Positions 8,867-18,214 are shown, counted from the first letter of the stretch. The stretch is DNA of 34,652 nucleotides from UBA7236 sp964638865 (GCA_964638865.1 CAZXBG010000021.1:1-34652), one strand, 5' to 3'. The notes: generated by a model from the sequence alone, not told the origin. Translations and numbers: made by a program.

Positions 8867-8899
8867 AAAGCCGTTCTGTAATTGGAACGGCTTTTATTT
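8867..8899 (+). terminator. Rho-independent terminator
   Basis: Perfect 10-bp stem AAAGCCGTTC (8867-8876) / GAACGGCTTT (8885-8894) with an 8-base loop and a T-rich tail. It ends the LuxR-type gene. Confidence 0.9.
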
Positions 8900-8916
8900 T
8901 TTATCGGGTCAAACGG

Positions 8917-8924
8917 TATATTTG
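8917..8924 (+). promoter_or_regulatory. -7 box with near-leaderless spacing
   Basis: TATATTTG matches TAnnTTTG exactly and ends nine bases before the ATG at 8934, implying a leader of only a few bases. The -33 element is not clear (T-rich run near 8892-8902). Confidence 0.5.
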
Positions 8925-8933
8925 CACCTATAA

Positions 8934-9599
8934 ATGGAAATTTTTGAATACATATTTTACCTAGGTGTAATTAATATTGTTTTTTCTGCAGGTTGGAAGA
9001 TACTGGCTACAATTATTTCTTCTCTGTTAAATGATATTGGAATAAATAAAGAAACTTCCTTTCTCGTATTCAAAACACTTGGTTATTATATACTGGTGTC
9101 AATGGCTGCAATGGTTACAGTTACACACATGGAACAAACCTACAATCTTGCAGCAATGGCTTATGCAATAACCGGTACCTTTGTAATCTATGCTACCATA
9201 GCGAGCAATCTCGAACGCAACAGATGGCGTGCCGTTATGAATTATGAAAGAAAACGCATTCGCGTAATGCGATTTGACGGCTATTTATTAATGGCATGTA
9301 TTGTTCTTTTCATTGTTACGCTATTAAAACCGGAGATCGCAAACATCCCTCCACATACTTGGATATTAACTACTATTGATAAAATATTTAACACCTCTAT
9401 CCTGAAATATATCATCGGATTTTTTGCTTTCTTTTATATGCTCAATATTATTTTCAGAGGAATTAAAGCATCAGATGAAGTTTTCGCCCTCCTGTTCAAT
9501 CGCAAACGCAATAAAACAACAACAGGAACGCAAAATGATGATGGAAGTTACACTGAATACGAAGAAGTAACAGATGACAACACCACACTTCCAAAATAA
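8934..9599 (+). CDS. Five-helix inner-membrane protein of unknown function
   Basis: A 221-residue protein with about five hydrophobic segments (roughly residues 5-30, 46-64, 70-90, 113-131 and 157-175). A basic cytosolic-looking loop follows the third segment (SNLERNRWRAVMNYERKRIRVMRF), and the C-terminal tail is hydrophilic and acidic (TEYEEVTDDNTT). It matches no family I can name. The next gene starts 34 bases downstream on the same strand, so co-transcription with the OmpA-type envelope protein is likely, hinting at an envelope role. Confidence 0.82.
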   Translation: MEIFEYIFYLGVINIVFSAGWKILATIISSLLNDIGINKETSFLVFKTLGYYILVSMAAMVTVTHMEQTYNLAAMAYAITGTFVIYATIASNLERNRWRAVMNYERKRIRVMRFDGYLLMACIVLFIVTLLKPEIANIPPHTWILTTIDKIFNTSILKYIIGFFAFFYMLNIIFRGIKASDEVFALLFNRKRNKTTTGTQNDDGSYTEYEEVTDDNTTLPK

Positions 9600-9633
9600 T
9601 ATTATACAACATGCCGTTTAGTAAAAAACCCAA

Positions 9634-11844
9634 ATGGTAAGAACTTCATTATTCCTTTTAGTTTTAATTATCTGTCAAAACCTCTTAGGCCAGCAGGTGC
9701 AATGGGCTTCCACTGTTGTGCGATTTTCTACTGAATATTCCAGAACACAATATTCTGCAAAACAAGTTATCGGGAAACCCAATAAATTACCGGCATCCGG
9801 TGAAAGTATGGTGGCATGGGCTGCCTCAACACCTGACAATCCCAATGGTGAATTTATTCAGGTGGGATTTACAAATCCACAAAAAGTTAAACAAATAGGT
9901 GTTGGTGAAAATAATTGTCCGGGTTCTGTAAAGGAAATAATTTTATTTTCCACTGATGGCAAAAAATATTCTGTTTATAAAAATGATACCATAACTCCCG
10001 AATTTACTTCAGGAGGCAGAATATTCAGAGTATTTATTCCGCTTACCGATTATTTGGTGAGTGCGGTAAAAGTAGTTTTAAATACGAAAGCAATTCCCGG
10101 AATGAATCAAATAGACTGCATCGGAATTTCGGAAAGTGACGAACCTATCAAAGCAAAAATTAATGAAGCAACCTATACGGAGGAAGTGCCAGATCCCGAA
10201 AATCTTGGACCAACAGTAAATTCCAACGCTGATGATATGTTCGCATTTATTGCACCGGATGGAAAAACATTGTATTTCGCCCGCAAAAATTATATTGAAA
10301 ATACTGGGGAGGCTCTTCGAGATGATATTTATGTTTCCTTCCTCGAAAACGGAAAGTGGACACAGGCAAAAAATATTGGAAAACCTTTAAATAACGATCA
10401 GCACAACTACGTCTCCTGGATAAGTCCCGATGGAAATAATCTGCTTCTAGCAAATAATTATGAAAAAGTGAAACAGGATATTTCAGTCTCCAAAAAAAAT
10501 GACAAGGGTTGGTCATTTCCCAAAGCATTAAAAATAAATGATTTTTATAACGACAATGAATTTTCCTGTTATCATATGAATACCGAAGGAAATGTAATTC
10601 TTATGAATATTGTAAGACCTGACAGCTATGGTGATATGGATATTTATATGAGTCGATTACAACAGAACGGAGTATGGACCGAACCAAAAAATATTGGCAA
10701 CACCATCAATTCTGCCGCTGTGGAGGGAAGTGTTTTTATTGCAGCAGATAATAAAACAATTTATTTTGCATCCAATGGCATTAGTGGTTACGGCGGTTAC
10801 GATATGTTTATGAGCAAACGTCTCGACGATACCTGGCTGCATTGGAGCGAACCTATTAACCTCGGAAAAAAAATAAATTCTTCCGGTCACGATTATTATT
10901 ATACAATTCCGGCAAGTGGTGATTATGCCTATTTTTCTTCTACTGCTAACTCTTATGGAAAGGCGGATCTGTTCCGAATAAAATTACCGGAAATACTTCA
11001 GCCGGAGGCAGTTACCTTAATGAAAGGAAAAATAATTGATGCCGAAACCAAAAAAGAGATTAATGCAGAAATTGAATTTGGTGGATTGATTAGTGAGGAG
11101 CCAAAAGGAATTGCTACAACAACGGAAGGCGGATATCAGATTATTATACCGGAGGATAATTATAATGTAACAATTAAAAAACCCGGTTATTTTCCTGTGA
11201 CAAAAACACTAGAAGAAAATTTAGATTTTGAAGAGCAGGATTATAATACGGAAGATGCGTTGGAAACGATAAAACACGATATTAAAACCGAATTGCGTGC
11301 AGAGATAAAAACCAAACCACTTTCAGAAGATGAAATTATTAAAGAGGTAAATAAACGTGTTGAAGAGGAACTGACCACTACAACAACACTGGAAAAGGAC
11401 AGTATTATTAAAGAAATAACCGGAGAATTAAAGACCACTAAAGATACACTTTATTCGGAGGTCACAGAAGATATTGAAATGATTCCGATCCGCGCAGGCA
11501 CAATTATAAGACTGGATAATATTTTCTTCGAGGCAAATAAATCTGATCTTATGGAGGAATCATTTGTTGCCTTGGAGGGGGTTGTTGAATTTTTAAAGAG
11601 CAATCCGAATATTTACGTGGAAATAGGCGGACACACCAATGGTTTGCCAAACGATGATTTTTGTTTTAAATTATCAAACGCCAGAGCTAAAAGTGTTACA
11701 GAGTATCTTATTTCAAAGGGTTTAAAACCCGATCATATCACCTGGAAAGGGTACGGCAAAACGGAACCCATAGCAGATAACGCAACAGTTGCCGGACGCA
11801 AAAAAAACCAACGAGTGGAATTAAAAATCATTAGTGTGGAGTAA
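9634..11844 (+). CDS. OmpA family envelope protein with PD40 repeats
   Basis: A 736-residue exported protein. After a signal peptide (about 1-19) come a discoidin-like beta-sandwich (about 30-165), WD40-like PD40 beta-propeller repeats (about 195-455, with IAPDGKTLYFA, ISPDGNNLLLA and IAADNKTIYFAS as clear units), a carboxypeptidase-regulatory-like domain (about 462-530), a charged linker likely to form helices, and a C-terminal OmpA peptidoglycan-binding domain (about 622-736, with LSNARAKSVTEYL and GRKKNQRVEL). OmpA domains hold envelope proteins to peptidoglycan. The usual Asp of GHTD is Asn here (GHTNG). The layout resembles T9SS-linked PorE-type proteins but lacks their TPR part, so no symbol is given. 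Confidence 0.9.
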   Translation: MVRTSLFLLVLIICQNLLGQQVQWASTVVRFSTEYSRTQYSAKQVIGKPNKLPASGESMVAWAASTPDNPNGEFIQVGFTNPQKVKQIGVGENNCPGSVKEIILFSTDGKKYSVYKNDTITPEFTSGGRIFRVFIPLTDYLVSAVKVVLNTKAIPGMNQIDCIGISESDEPIKAKINEATYTEEVPDPENLGPTVNSNADDMFAFIAPDGKTLYFARKNYIENTGEALRDDIYVSFLENGKWTQAKNIGKPLNNDQHNYVSWISPDGNNLLLANNYEKVKQDISVSKKNDKGWSFPKALKINDFYNDNEFSCYHMNTEGNVILMNIVRPDSYGDMDIYMSRLQQNGVWTEPKNIGNTINSAAVEGSVFIAADNKTIYFASNGISGYGGYDMFMSKRLDDTWLHWSEPINLGKKINSSGHDYYYTIPASGDYAYFSSTANSYGKADLFRIKLPEILQPEAVTLMKGKIIDAETKKEINAEIEFGGLISEEPKGIATTTEGGYQIIIPEDNYNVTIKKPGYFPVTKTLEENLDFEEQDYNTEDALETIKHDIKTELRAEIKTKPLSEDEIIKEVNKRVEEELTTTTTLEKDSIIKEITGELKTTKDTLYSEVTEDIEMIPIRAGTIIRLDNIFFEANKSDLMEESFVALEGVVEFLKSNPNIYVEIGGHTNGLPNDDFCFKLSNARAKSVTEYLISKGLKPDHITWKGYGKTEPIADNATVAGRKKNQRVELKIISVE

Positions 11845-11950
11845 TATTTCCGCTTTCGATATGTTTTTCAGGTAAACTTCTTAAGTATTTCTTGTTTACT
11901 TTCCTTTATATCCTCACAAACAATTATTTTAGCATCTCTAAAAAATAGAC

Positions 11951-13693
11951 ATGACTTCAAAAATAACTTACGATGTATCAACTCCAAATCCTCACACACA
12001 TTATTTTGATGTAGTATTAAGTTTGGAAGGTTTATCAGAAATGACTACTGACCTTCAAATGGCGGTTTGGACTCCCGGTTCTTATATGGTAAGGGAATAT
12101 GCAAAAAACGTAGAACAAATAAAAGTTTATGGGGAAGATGGCAGCGAATTGCCCGCAGAGAAATTAAATAAAAATAACTGGCGTGTAAATAATGCAGGAA
12201 AAAATTTCAAATTTCAATACAAGGTATATGCATTTGAAGAAACAGTGAGAACAGGGTTTTTGGATGAATCGCATGCGTCAATAATTCCAGCTGCATTATT
12301 TATTTTTCCTGTTGGTATTGATGTGCCGGTATTAATACAGTTTCATCCATTTTTTATATGGAAAAACATCTCTACTTCTTTAGAAATGGTGGATAATGAC
12401 CAATGGAAACGTATTGCCCCAAACAGCGATATTTTAATCGACAGTCCCATAGAAATAGGCAACCACAGTATACACAAATTTATAGCTGCAGGGGTAGAAC
12501 ATGAATTGGCTATTTATGGAGAAGGCAATTATAATACAGAAAAAATTGAGTCTGATATTATTAAGATCATAAACGCAGAAGTTTCTGTTTTCAGACATCA
12601 TCCTTGTACAGATGACAAATATTCCAACAATCGTTACGTATTTATCTTGCAAAACAGCAACACCGGCAGAGGAGGATTGGAACATCTTAATTCCACCAGC
12701 TTAATTTATAAACGATTGGGTTATACTCCAGAAAGCAGTTATCGGGAATTCATCAGTTTGGTGAGCCATGAATATTTTCATCTTTGGAATGTAAAACGAT
12801 TGCGTCCTGCTGCACTTGGTCCATTTGATTATACTTCTGAAAATTATACAACTTCTCTTTGGATAGCGGAAGGATTTACAAATTATTACGATGATATTAT
12901 TTTGCGCAGGGCAAATATTATCACAGAACAGAATTATCTCGAAATAGCAGAGAAAAATATCAACGATGTGGAAAATGCGCCCGGCAAAACAATACATCCT
13001 GTTGCACAAGCAAGTTTTGATGCATGGATAAAATATTATCGCCAAAATGAAAATAGCAATAATGCTCAGGTAAATTATTATACAAAAGGAGGAATACTTG
13101 CCATGTTATTGGATATGCAGATCATCGCGCACTCAGATGGAACGCACTCCCTTGATGAGGTGATGCGGGAGGCATACGAAACCTTTTACTTAAAAGAAGA
13201 TCGCGGATATACTGAAACAGAATTTAAATTAATTCTGGAAAAATATACCGGAGTTGATCTTACCTCTTTTTATGCTGATCATGTTTTTGGAACAGTTGCA
13301 ATTGATTACCAAAAATATTTTGAACCACTCGGAATCACCTTAGAAAATATTATAAAAGACACAGTGGAAACTGACCTCGGAATAAGTATTAATGACAAAA
13401 ATATCATCACCCAAATAAGAAAGAATTCTTCCGGAGAAAGGGGGAAATTAAATGTAAATGATGAAATAATTGCTATCAATAATTTTCGATATACCCCTAC
13501 CCTACTTTCCACCATAACTGAAAATATATTTCCAGGAGCATTTCTAATTTGCATTGTAAATCGCGGAGGAATTATTCAAAGTTTTGAAATACAATTGCAA
13601 AAAACTGATAAGGTGAATTATAAAATTATTATTGACGCCTCAATATCTGAACGGCAAAAAAAAATATATGCAAAATGGTTACATCTCAGCTAA
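11951..13693 (+). CDS. M61 family zinc aminopeptidase (glycyl aminopeptidase type) with PDZ domain
   Basis: A 580-residue metallopeptidase. The zinc site is HEYFH at residues 273-277 in the M61 context VSHEYFHLWNVKRLRP, with the third ligand Glu307 in LWIAEGFTNYY; GGLEH at 241-245 is the family's substrate-side GxEH-type motif. The N-terminal half is the M61 beta-domain, and a PDZ domain occupies about residues 470-555 (DLGISINDKNIITQI, GKLNVNDEIIAIN). Family enzymes release N-terminal Gly/Ala or small residues. No signal peptide is visible, so a cytosolic location is likely. The gene stands 106 bases after the OmpA-type gene with no terminator seen between them. Confidence 0.93.
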   Translation: MTSKITYDVSTPNPHTHYFDVVLSLEGLSEMTTDLQMAVWTPGSYMVREYAKNVEQIKVYGEDGSELPAEKLNKNNWRVNNAGKNFKFQYKVYAFEETVRTGFLDESHASIIPAALFIFPVGIDVPVLIQFHPFFIWKNISTSLEMVDNDQWKRIAPNSDILIDSPIEIGNHSIHKFIAAGVEHELAIYGEGNYNTEKIESDIIKIINAEVSVFRHHPCTDDKYSNNRYVFILQNSNTGRGGLEHLNSTSLIYKRLGYTPESSYREFISLVSHEYFHLWNVKRLRPAALGPFDYTSENYTTSLWIAEGFTNYYDDIILRRANIITEQNYLEIAEKNINDVENAPGKTIHPVAQASFDAWIKYYRQNENSNNAQVNYYTKGGILAMLLDMQIIAHSDGTHSLDEVMREAYETFYLKEDRGYTETEFKLILEKYTGVDLTSFYADHVFGTVAIDYQKYFEPLGITLENIIKDTVETDLGISINDKNIITQIRKNSSGERGKLNVNDEIIAINNFRYTPTLLSTITENIFPGAFLICIVNRGGIIQSFEIQLQKTDKVNYKIIIDASISERQKKIYAKWLHLS

Positions 13694-13776
13694 ACAGTCG
13701 AATTGTTCACAATAAATCAATTCAAAATGATTATTCAGATCAGAAAGTTGAAAAAAATGAAATCCACATTCTAAAT

Positions 13777-14117
13777 TAATTGCCTTACAATGTTTTTTAT
13801 ATTTTCTTTTTGTGCGCTTTGTGTCTCCGTGGGACAACATTATTTTTCCCAATAAGAGACACAAATAAACAACGGGAATGATTGTGCGTGAAAAAAAATG
13901 TCTCGCAAAGGCGCAAAGAAAAAATAAATGCGATCTGCATTTTAAACACATACTACAACTTTGCGACTTTGCGTAAAAAAAAATGTCTCGCAAAGGCGCA
14001 AAGACGCAAAGAAACAGCCGGAATGAATGTGCATAGAAAAACATATCACACATAGAATATAAGGATATAAAGTTTTATAATAATTGCCTAATAATGTTTT
14101 TTTTACTTTTCTCTTTG
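13777..14117. repeat. Intergenic region with two families of direct repeats
   Basis: The 470-bp gap 13694-14163 contains no credible gene. A block beginning TAATTGCC at 13777 (running about 40 bases through CTTTTTGTGCGCTTTGTG) recurs in similar form at 14081, 304 bases downstream. Between them sit two further identical copies of another element. The pattern suggests duplicated dispersed intergenic elements. Confidence 0.7.
13891..14004. repeat. Two identical 29-bp copies of a TCGCAAAGGCGCAAAG element
   Basis: The segment at 13891-13919 recurs exactly at 13976-14004; its core is TCTCGCAAAGGCGCAAAGA. The second copy is flanked by CTTTGCGACTTTGCG (13959-13973) and ACGCAAAGA-type sequence after 14004, which are nearly inverse complements, so a hairpin could form. 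Similar CGCAAAG-rich elements are, to my knowledge, scattered between genes in environmental Bacteroidota. Confidence 0.75.
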
Positions 14118-14163
14118 TGGTTTGTGGGAAACCATTTTTATAGAAGTTGGCTAATTGTAAACT

Positions 14164-14922
14164 TTAAGATTTTTTGTAAATAGTTCCGGCATCACTTTGA
14201 GCGGTTGGTAAAATGGTAATTTCCTCCAGATTAACATGAGCCGGGCGACTTGCCGCAAAATATACCACATCTGCAATATCTTCCGCTTTTAATGCATCAT
14301 AACCCGAATAAATATTTTTCGCTTTTTCTTCATCTCCATTAAATCGCACTATACTGAATTCCGTTTCTGCTAAACCCGGAGAAATATTGGTCACTTTAAT
14401 TCCATAAGGTAACAGGTCCATGCGCAATCCTTTGCTCAAAGCAGTTACTGCATGTTTGGAAGCGCAATATAAATTGCCCATTTTATAGACTTCCAAACCT
14501 GCTAAAGAAGAAATATTAATAATATGGCCTGATTTTTTTTCCATCATCCCTACTACCAAAAATTTAGTAACATACATTAATCCCTTCAAATTTGTATCAA
14601 TCATTGTTTCCCAATCTTCGATATTGCCATCCTGAAAAAGATCGCGACCTGCAGCAAGTCCTGCATTATTAATTAAAACATCAATATTTTTCCATTCGGC
14701 GGAAAGTGTATTTATTTGTTTTTCCACATCCATTTTATCGCGTACATCAAATACCAAAACAATTACTTTTACGCCAAACGATTGTTCCAAAACATCTTTT
14801 AATTTTTCCAAACGCTCCCTTCTCCGTGCACAAATTATCAGATCATATTTTTGAGATGCGAATTTTTCAGCACAAGCATTTCCGAATCCCGAACTGGCCC
14901 CTGTTATAAAAGCAATTGGCAT
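14164..14922 (-). CDS. SDR family NADP-dependent oxidoreductase (YdfG-like 3-hydroxy acid dehydrogenase type)
   Basis: A 252-residue classical short-chain dehydrogenase. It shows the cofactor motif TGASSGFG (7-14), NNAG (85-88), catalytic Ser139 and the YCASK motif (Tyr152, Lys156). The segment EDWETMIDTNLKGLMYVT and the ending around PAHVNLEEITILPT closely recall E. coli YdfG, an NADP-dependent oxidoreductase of serine, allo-threonine and 3-hydroxy acids. An Arg-Arg-Arg run after the second strand (ARRRERL) fits NADP preference. Cytosolic. It is transcribed towards the repeat-filled gap and diverges from the TonB receptor gene. Confidence 0.92.
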   Translation of the reverse strand: MPIAFITGASSGFGNACAEKFASQKYDLIICARRRERLEKLKDVLEQSFGVKVIVLVFDVRDKMDVEKQINTLSAEWKNIDVLINNAGLAAGRDLFQDGNIEDWETMIDTNLKGLMYVTKFLVVGMMEKKSGHIINISSLAGLEVYKMGNLYCASKHAVTALSKGLRMDLLPYGIKVTNISPGLAETEFSIVRFNGDEEKAKNIYSGYDALKAEDIADVVYFAASRPAHVNLEEITILPTAQSDAGTIYKKS

Positions 14923-15040
14923 ATAGTAAGTATTTAAGAGGCAAGATTAATTAAAATTCAGCACTAGCACAGCAACATTTTTTTTTAGTCTGCGCAATTC
15001 TCCGGTTCGTCTATATTTTTAACCTCTTAATCGGCAGTTC

Positions 15041-15072
15041 TTTGATTAGCTCAAAAAACCGTTGTTTCTTTG
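15041..15072 (+). promoter_or_regulatory. Promoter for the TonB-dependent receptor gene
   Basis: TTTG (15041-15044), 20 bases, then TTTCTTTG (15065-15072), one mismatch from TAnnTTTG. The predicted start near 15077 leaves a leader of about 50 bases. No riboswitch fold or clear operator is seen. Confidence 0.45.
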
Positions 15073-15127
15073 TAAAATATAATAAACAAAATATCGTCCT
15101 ATTGGTTATTAAGATCAACAGATTACT

Positions 15128-17308
15128 ATGAAAAAAATATTTACCCTTTTTTTATCCCTTTGCAGTATCACACTAACATTTGCCCAAACCACTATCAGCG
15201 GCAATGTATCCGACACGAAAAAGGAAAAACTTCCCGGTGCCAATATCATAATTAAGGATACCTACGATGGCACAACAACCGATTCTATAGGAAATTTTAC
15301 CTTTACAACCTACGAAACAGGAACTCAGATCCTTATCGTTTCCTTTATTGGATATGAAAATTATTCCGATACCATTAAACTTTCTGCAACAACAATAAAT
15401 TTGGACATTGTCCTAAAAGAGATGTTCAACGAATTGAATGCAGTTGTAATTTCAGCTGGAGCATTTGAAGCCAGTGATGAAAAGAAGAACACCATTCTTA
15501 AACCCTTGGATATTGTTACCACAGCAGGTGCAGAGGGAGATATCTATGGAGCCCTGGAAACCTTACCCGGAGCCAGTAAAGTTGGAAATGACGATGGATT
15601 ATATGTTCGCGGGGGAAGCGATTACGAAACAAAAACAATTATTGATGGAATGCCTGTAAATAACCCCTATTTTTCTACTGTGCCCGACGTACCATCCAGA
15701 GGACGTTTTCAACCATTTATGTTCAAAGGAACCGTTTTCAGCACAGGTGGATATTCTGCAGAATACGGACAGGCTCTCTCCTCTGCAGTAATTTTAAACA
15801 CAGAGGATATGCCTGATTTTAGCGCATCGGGAGTAAGTATTGCACCCATTTTTCTTGGTGCATTTCATACCCAAAAATTCAATAAAGATAAAACTGCATT
15901 AGGTGGAGGTTTTAATTACACCAATCTGGCTTTATTTGATGAAGTGTATAATCCTGCAACCTTTGAATGGATAAATAGTGTGGAAGCAATAGATGGAAGT
16001 TTATTTTTCAGACAAAAAACCTCTCAAACAGGGTTATTGAAAGTATATTTTCAGAAAGAAAGTTCAAATTTCAGTCTTCGCACACTCGATATCGACAGTT
16101 TACCGCAAACTGACGACATTGAGTTAGGAAATAACTACAATTATTTTAACGCATCGTGGCGCGAATTGCTAACAGATAAATGGGGTGTTAATGCAGGTGT
16201 GAGTTACAGTAAAAATAATGATGATATAGTTGTGGATGGATTTGATGTTGGCAGGGCTGATGAAACGTATCAGGCAAAAATTACCTTTAACAATGAGATC
16301 ACCAAAAAAATAAAAATACGTTACGGAGCCGAATATCAAAATCAACATTTCGAACAAAAAGCAGGAATATTAAATTTCGGAATTGACGATGATTATTTCG
16401 GAACCTTTGTAGAAAGTGATATTTTTATTACCAATGATATTGCAGGAAGAATAGGTGTTCGCGCAGAATATTCAGAGGCCCTGGGTAAATTTAATTTAGC
16501 ACCTCGTGTATCGCTTGCATATAAAACGAGTAAAAATGCACAAATATCTTTTGCTTACGGCGATTTTTATCAGACTCCGCAACCAAACTATTTATATGTT
16601 GCAGAAACGAATCCCCTCGCCTATGAAAAAGCAACACATTACATTTTAAATTATCAGTACATCACAAACGAACGCACTTTCCGCATTGAGGGATATTATA
16701 AAAAATACAGCGATCTTATAACACAGGATTCTTTTAATCTCGAAAATTTTTATTTCGATTATTCCAATCAGGGATATGGTTTTGCACAGGGAATTGATCT
16801 ATTCTTCCGCGATAAAAAAACGATCAAATATGCAGATTTCTGGATATCCTATTCCTTCCTCGATACAAAAAGAAAATTTTCGAATTATCCGGAAGAAGTT
16901 ACACCAACTTTTGCCGCACAAAATATTTTAAGTTTAGTATATAAACATTATATTCCTTCCATAAACACACAGGTTGGAGCAACCTATAGATATATAAGCG
17001 GATGGCCTTATTATAATCCAAATGCAGAGGAATTTCTCAGTGATATTTCTCCCGCACTGCATAACCTTGCCGTAAATGCAAGTGTACTTACAAGTTTATG
17101 GGGCAACTTTACCGTATTCTTTATTTCCTGGGATAATGTTTTACAACTTGATCAGATCTATGGTTACCAATATTCATCAAATGGTGAAAATATGATCGTG
17201 AGTCAGGCTCCGATTAAAAGCACACTATTTTTCGGAATATTTATGTCGATACTTTATGGAGATGACAGAAGGGTGAATGATATCGATATTGATAAATCGG
17301 CAGAATAA
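15128..17308 (+). CDS. TonB-dependent receptor with carboxypeptidase-regulatory-like N-terminus
   Basis: A 726-residue outer-membrane receptor. A signal peptide (1-19, ending FAQ) precedes a carboxypeptidase-regulatory-like domain (about 21-100: ISGNVSDTKKEKLPGANI and VSFIGYENYSD), then a plug domain (about 120-230, with YVRGGSDYETKTIIDGMPV at 159-177 as the plug signature), and a beta-barrel to the C-terminus. It would import a substrate using TonB energy. At 726 residues it is shorter than SusC-type receptors (usually about 1000), and no SusD-like lipoprotein follows, so it is not a typical polysaccharide utilisation pair. The next gene starts 68 bases downstream on the same strand and is probably its partner. 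Substrate unknown. Confidence 0.93.
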   Translation: MKKIFTLFLSLCSITLTFAQTTISGNVSDTKKEKLPGANIIIKDTYDGTTTDSIGNFTFTTYETGTQILIVSFIGYENYSDTIKLSATTINLDIVLKEMFNELNAVVISAGAFEASDEKKNTILKPLDIVTTAGAEGDIYGALETLPGASKVGNDDGLYVRGGSDYETKTIIDGMPVNNPYFSTVPDVPSRGRFQPFMFKGTVFSTGGYSAEYGQALSSAVILNTEDMPDFSASGVSIAPIFLGAFHTQKFNKDKTALGGGFNYTNLALFDEVYNPATFEWINSVEAIDGSLFFRQKTSQTGLLKVYFQKESSNFSLRTLDIDSLPQTDDIELGNNYNYFNASWRELLTDKWGVNAGVSYSKNNDDIVVDGFDVGRADETYQAKITFNNEITKKIKIRYGAEYQNQHFEQKAGILNFGIDDDYFGTFVESDIFITNDIAGRIGVRAEYSEALGKFNLAPRVSLAYKTSKNAQISFAYGDFYQTPQPNYLYVAETNPLAYEKATHYILNYQYITNERTFRIEGYYKKYSDLITQDSFNLENFYFDYSNQGYGFAQGIDLFFRDKKTIKYADFWISYSFLDTKRKFSNYPEEVTPTFAAQNILSLVYKHYIPSINTQVGATYRYISGWPYYNPNAEEFLSDISPALHNLAVNASVLTSLWGNFTVFFISWDNVLQLDQIYGYQYSSNGENMIVSQAPIKSTLFFGIFMSILYGDDRRVNDIDIDKSAE

Positions 17309-17376
17309 TTGCTAGGTAACATTTTAATTTAAATCATTAAATTAATATCTATTCAAAATACATCAAAATAAAAATT

Positions 17377-18051
17377 ATGAAAAAACTACTATTCATTTTA
17401 ACAATTACTTTAACAACATCAGCAGTATTTGCACAAAGTGCGAAGTACAACGATGCTATGACAAAAACGCTAACGGAAATGGATACGCTCCGTTTAGCCG
17501 ATCAATTCATGGCAATTGCAAATAAATTCGAAAGAATAGCGATGGTGGAAAAAAATATGTGGCTTCCTTATTATTATTCTGCGTTAGCGCGTTGCACAGC
17601 TGTTTTTATGTATAACGACAATGCAAAAACAGATGCTATTTTAGACGTAGCAGAAAAACATGCAAAAATTGCAGATTCACTTCAACCTAAAAATTCGGAA
17701 GTGCTGGTTTTAAGAAGTATGGTTTTAGGTGGTCGAATAATGGTTGATCCAATGTCTCGCGGACAGTCGCTCGGAATGCAAGGTATGATGTTAATGAGTG
17801 AGGCGATGCAAATAGACCCCACTAATCCAAGGGCCTATTATATGTTAGGGCGGTCTTTATTTTATACACCACCTCAATTTGGCGGCGGAAAAGATCAGGG
17901 TTGTGAAATGTTTACCAAGTCGAAAGCGAATTACGCAATTTTCAAACCTGCAAGTGCCTTACATCCAAATTGGGGGGAAGATCAGGTGGATGAAATGTTG
18001 TTACAGTGCGCACCTCCAAAGGATCCTGCTACCGGTGGCGATAAGGAATAA
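17377..18051 (+). CDS. Periplasmic TPR-like protein paired with the TonB receptor
   Basis: A 224-residue exported protein with a signal peptide (about 1-20, ending FAQS) and helical repeats. The stretch AMQIDPTNPRAYYMLGRSLFYTP is a recognisable TPR unit, and ADSLQPKNSEVLVLRSMVLGGR is another likely one. The C-terminal part carries FGGGKDQGCEMFTKS and ends in a short polar tail. It lies 68 bases after the receptor gene and before a strong terminator, which suggests a two-gene operon. A periplasmic role in binding the receptor, TonB or the imported substrate is plausible but inferred only from position. It is not SusD-like. Confidence 0.85.
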   Translation: MKKLLFILTITLTTSAVFAQSAKYNDAMTKTLTEMDTLRLADQFMAIANKFERIAMVEKNMWLPYYYSALARCTAVFMYNDNAKTDAILDVAEKHAKIADSLQPKNSEVLVLRSMVLGGRIMVDPMSRGQSLGMQGMMLMSEAMQIDPTNPRAYYMLGRSLFYTPPQFGGGKDQGCEMFTKSKANYAIFKPASALHPNWGEDQVDEMLLQCAPPKDPATGGDKE

Positions 18052-18070
18052 AACATCTCAAAATATTTTA

Positions 18071-18101
18071 AAGATCCTGCCGATTGGCGGGATCTTTTTT
18101 T
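18071..18101 (+). terminator. Rho-independent terminator of the receptor operon
   Basis: An 11-bp stem AAGATCCTGCC (18071-18081) / GGCGGGATCTT (18086-18096, one T-G pair) with loop GATT, followed by a T-run. Confidence 0.92.
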
Positions 18102-18180
18102 GACCGAAGTTTCAATATCATCTCTGTGTAAAGATTAGTTATAAACTTTGTTAAGTTTAATAAATAATAACAATATTAGT

Positions 18181-18188
18181 TACCTTTG
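18181..18188 (+). promoter_or_regulatory. -7 box for the first secreted thioredoxin-fold gene
   Basis: TACCTTTG matches TAnnTTTG exactly, 26 bases before the ATG at 18215. The -33 element is weak (TTTAAT near 18155). Confidence 0.5.
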
Positions 18189-18214
18189 GTTTATAAAACT
18201 TATAATCAAAAATT

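Noticed and set aside
13679..14053. 124-codon open frame on the minus strand
   Set aside because: It overlaps the end of the M61 gene and runs through the CGCAAAG repeats; the peptide is a translation of repeat sequence with no protein-like pattern.
15128..18051. Polysaccharide utilisation locus
   Set aside because: The receptor is too short for SusC, the partner is not a SusD-like lipoprotein, and no glycoside hydrolase or sigma/anti-sigma pair is nearby.
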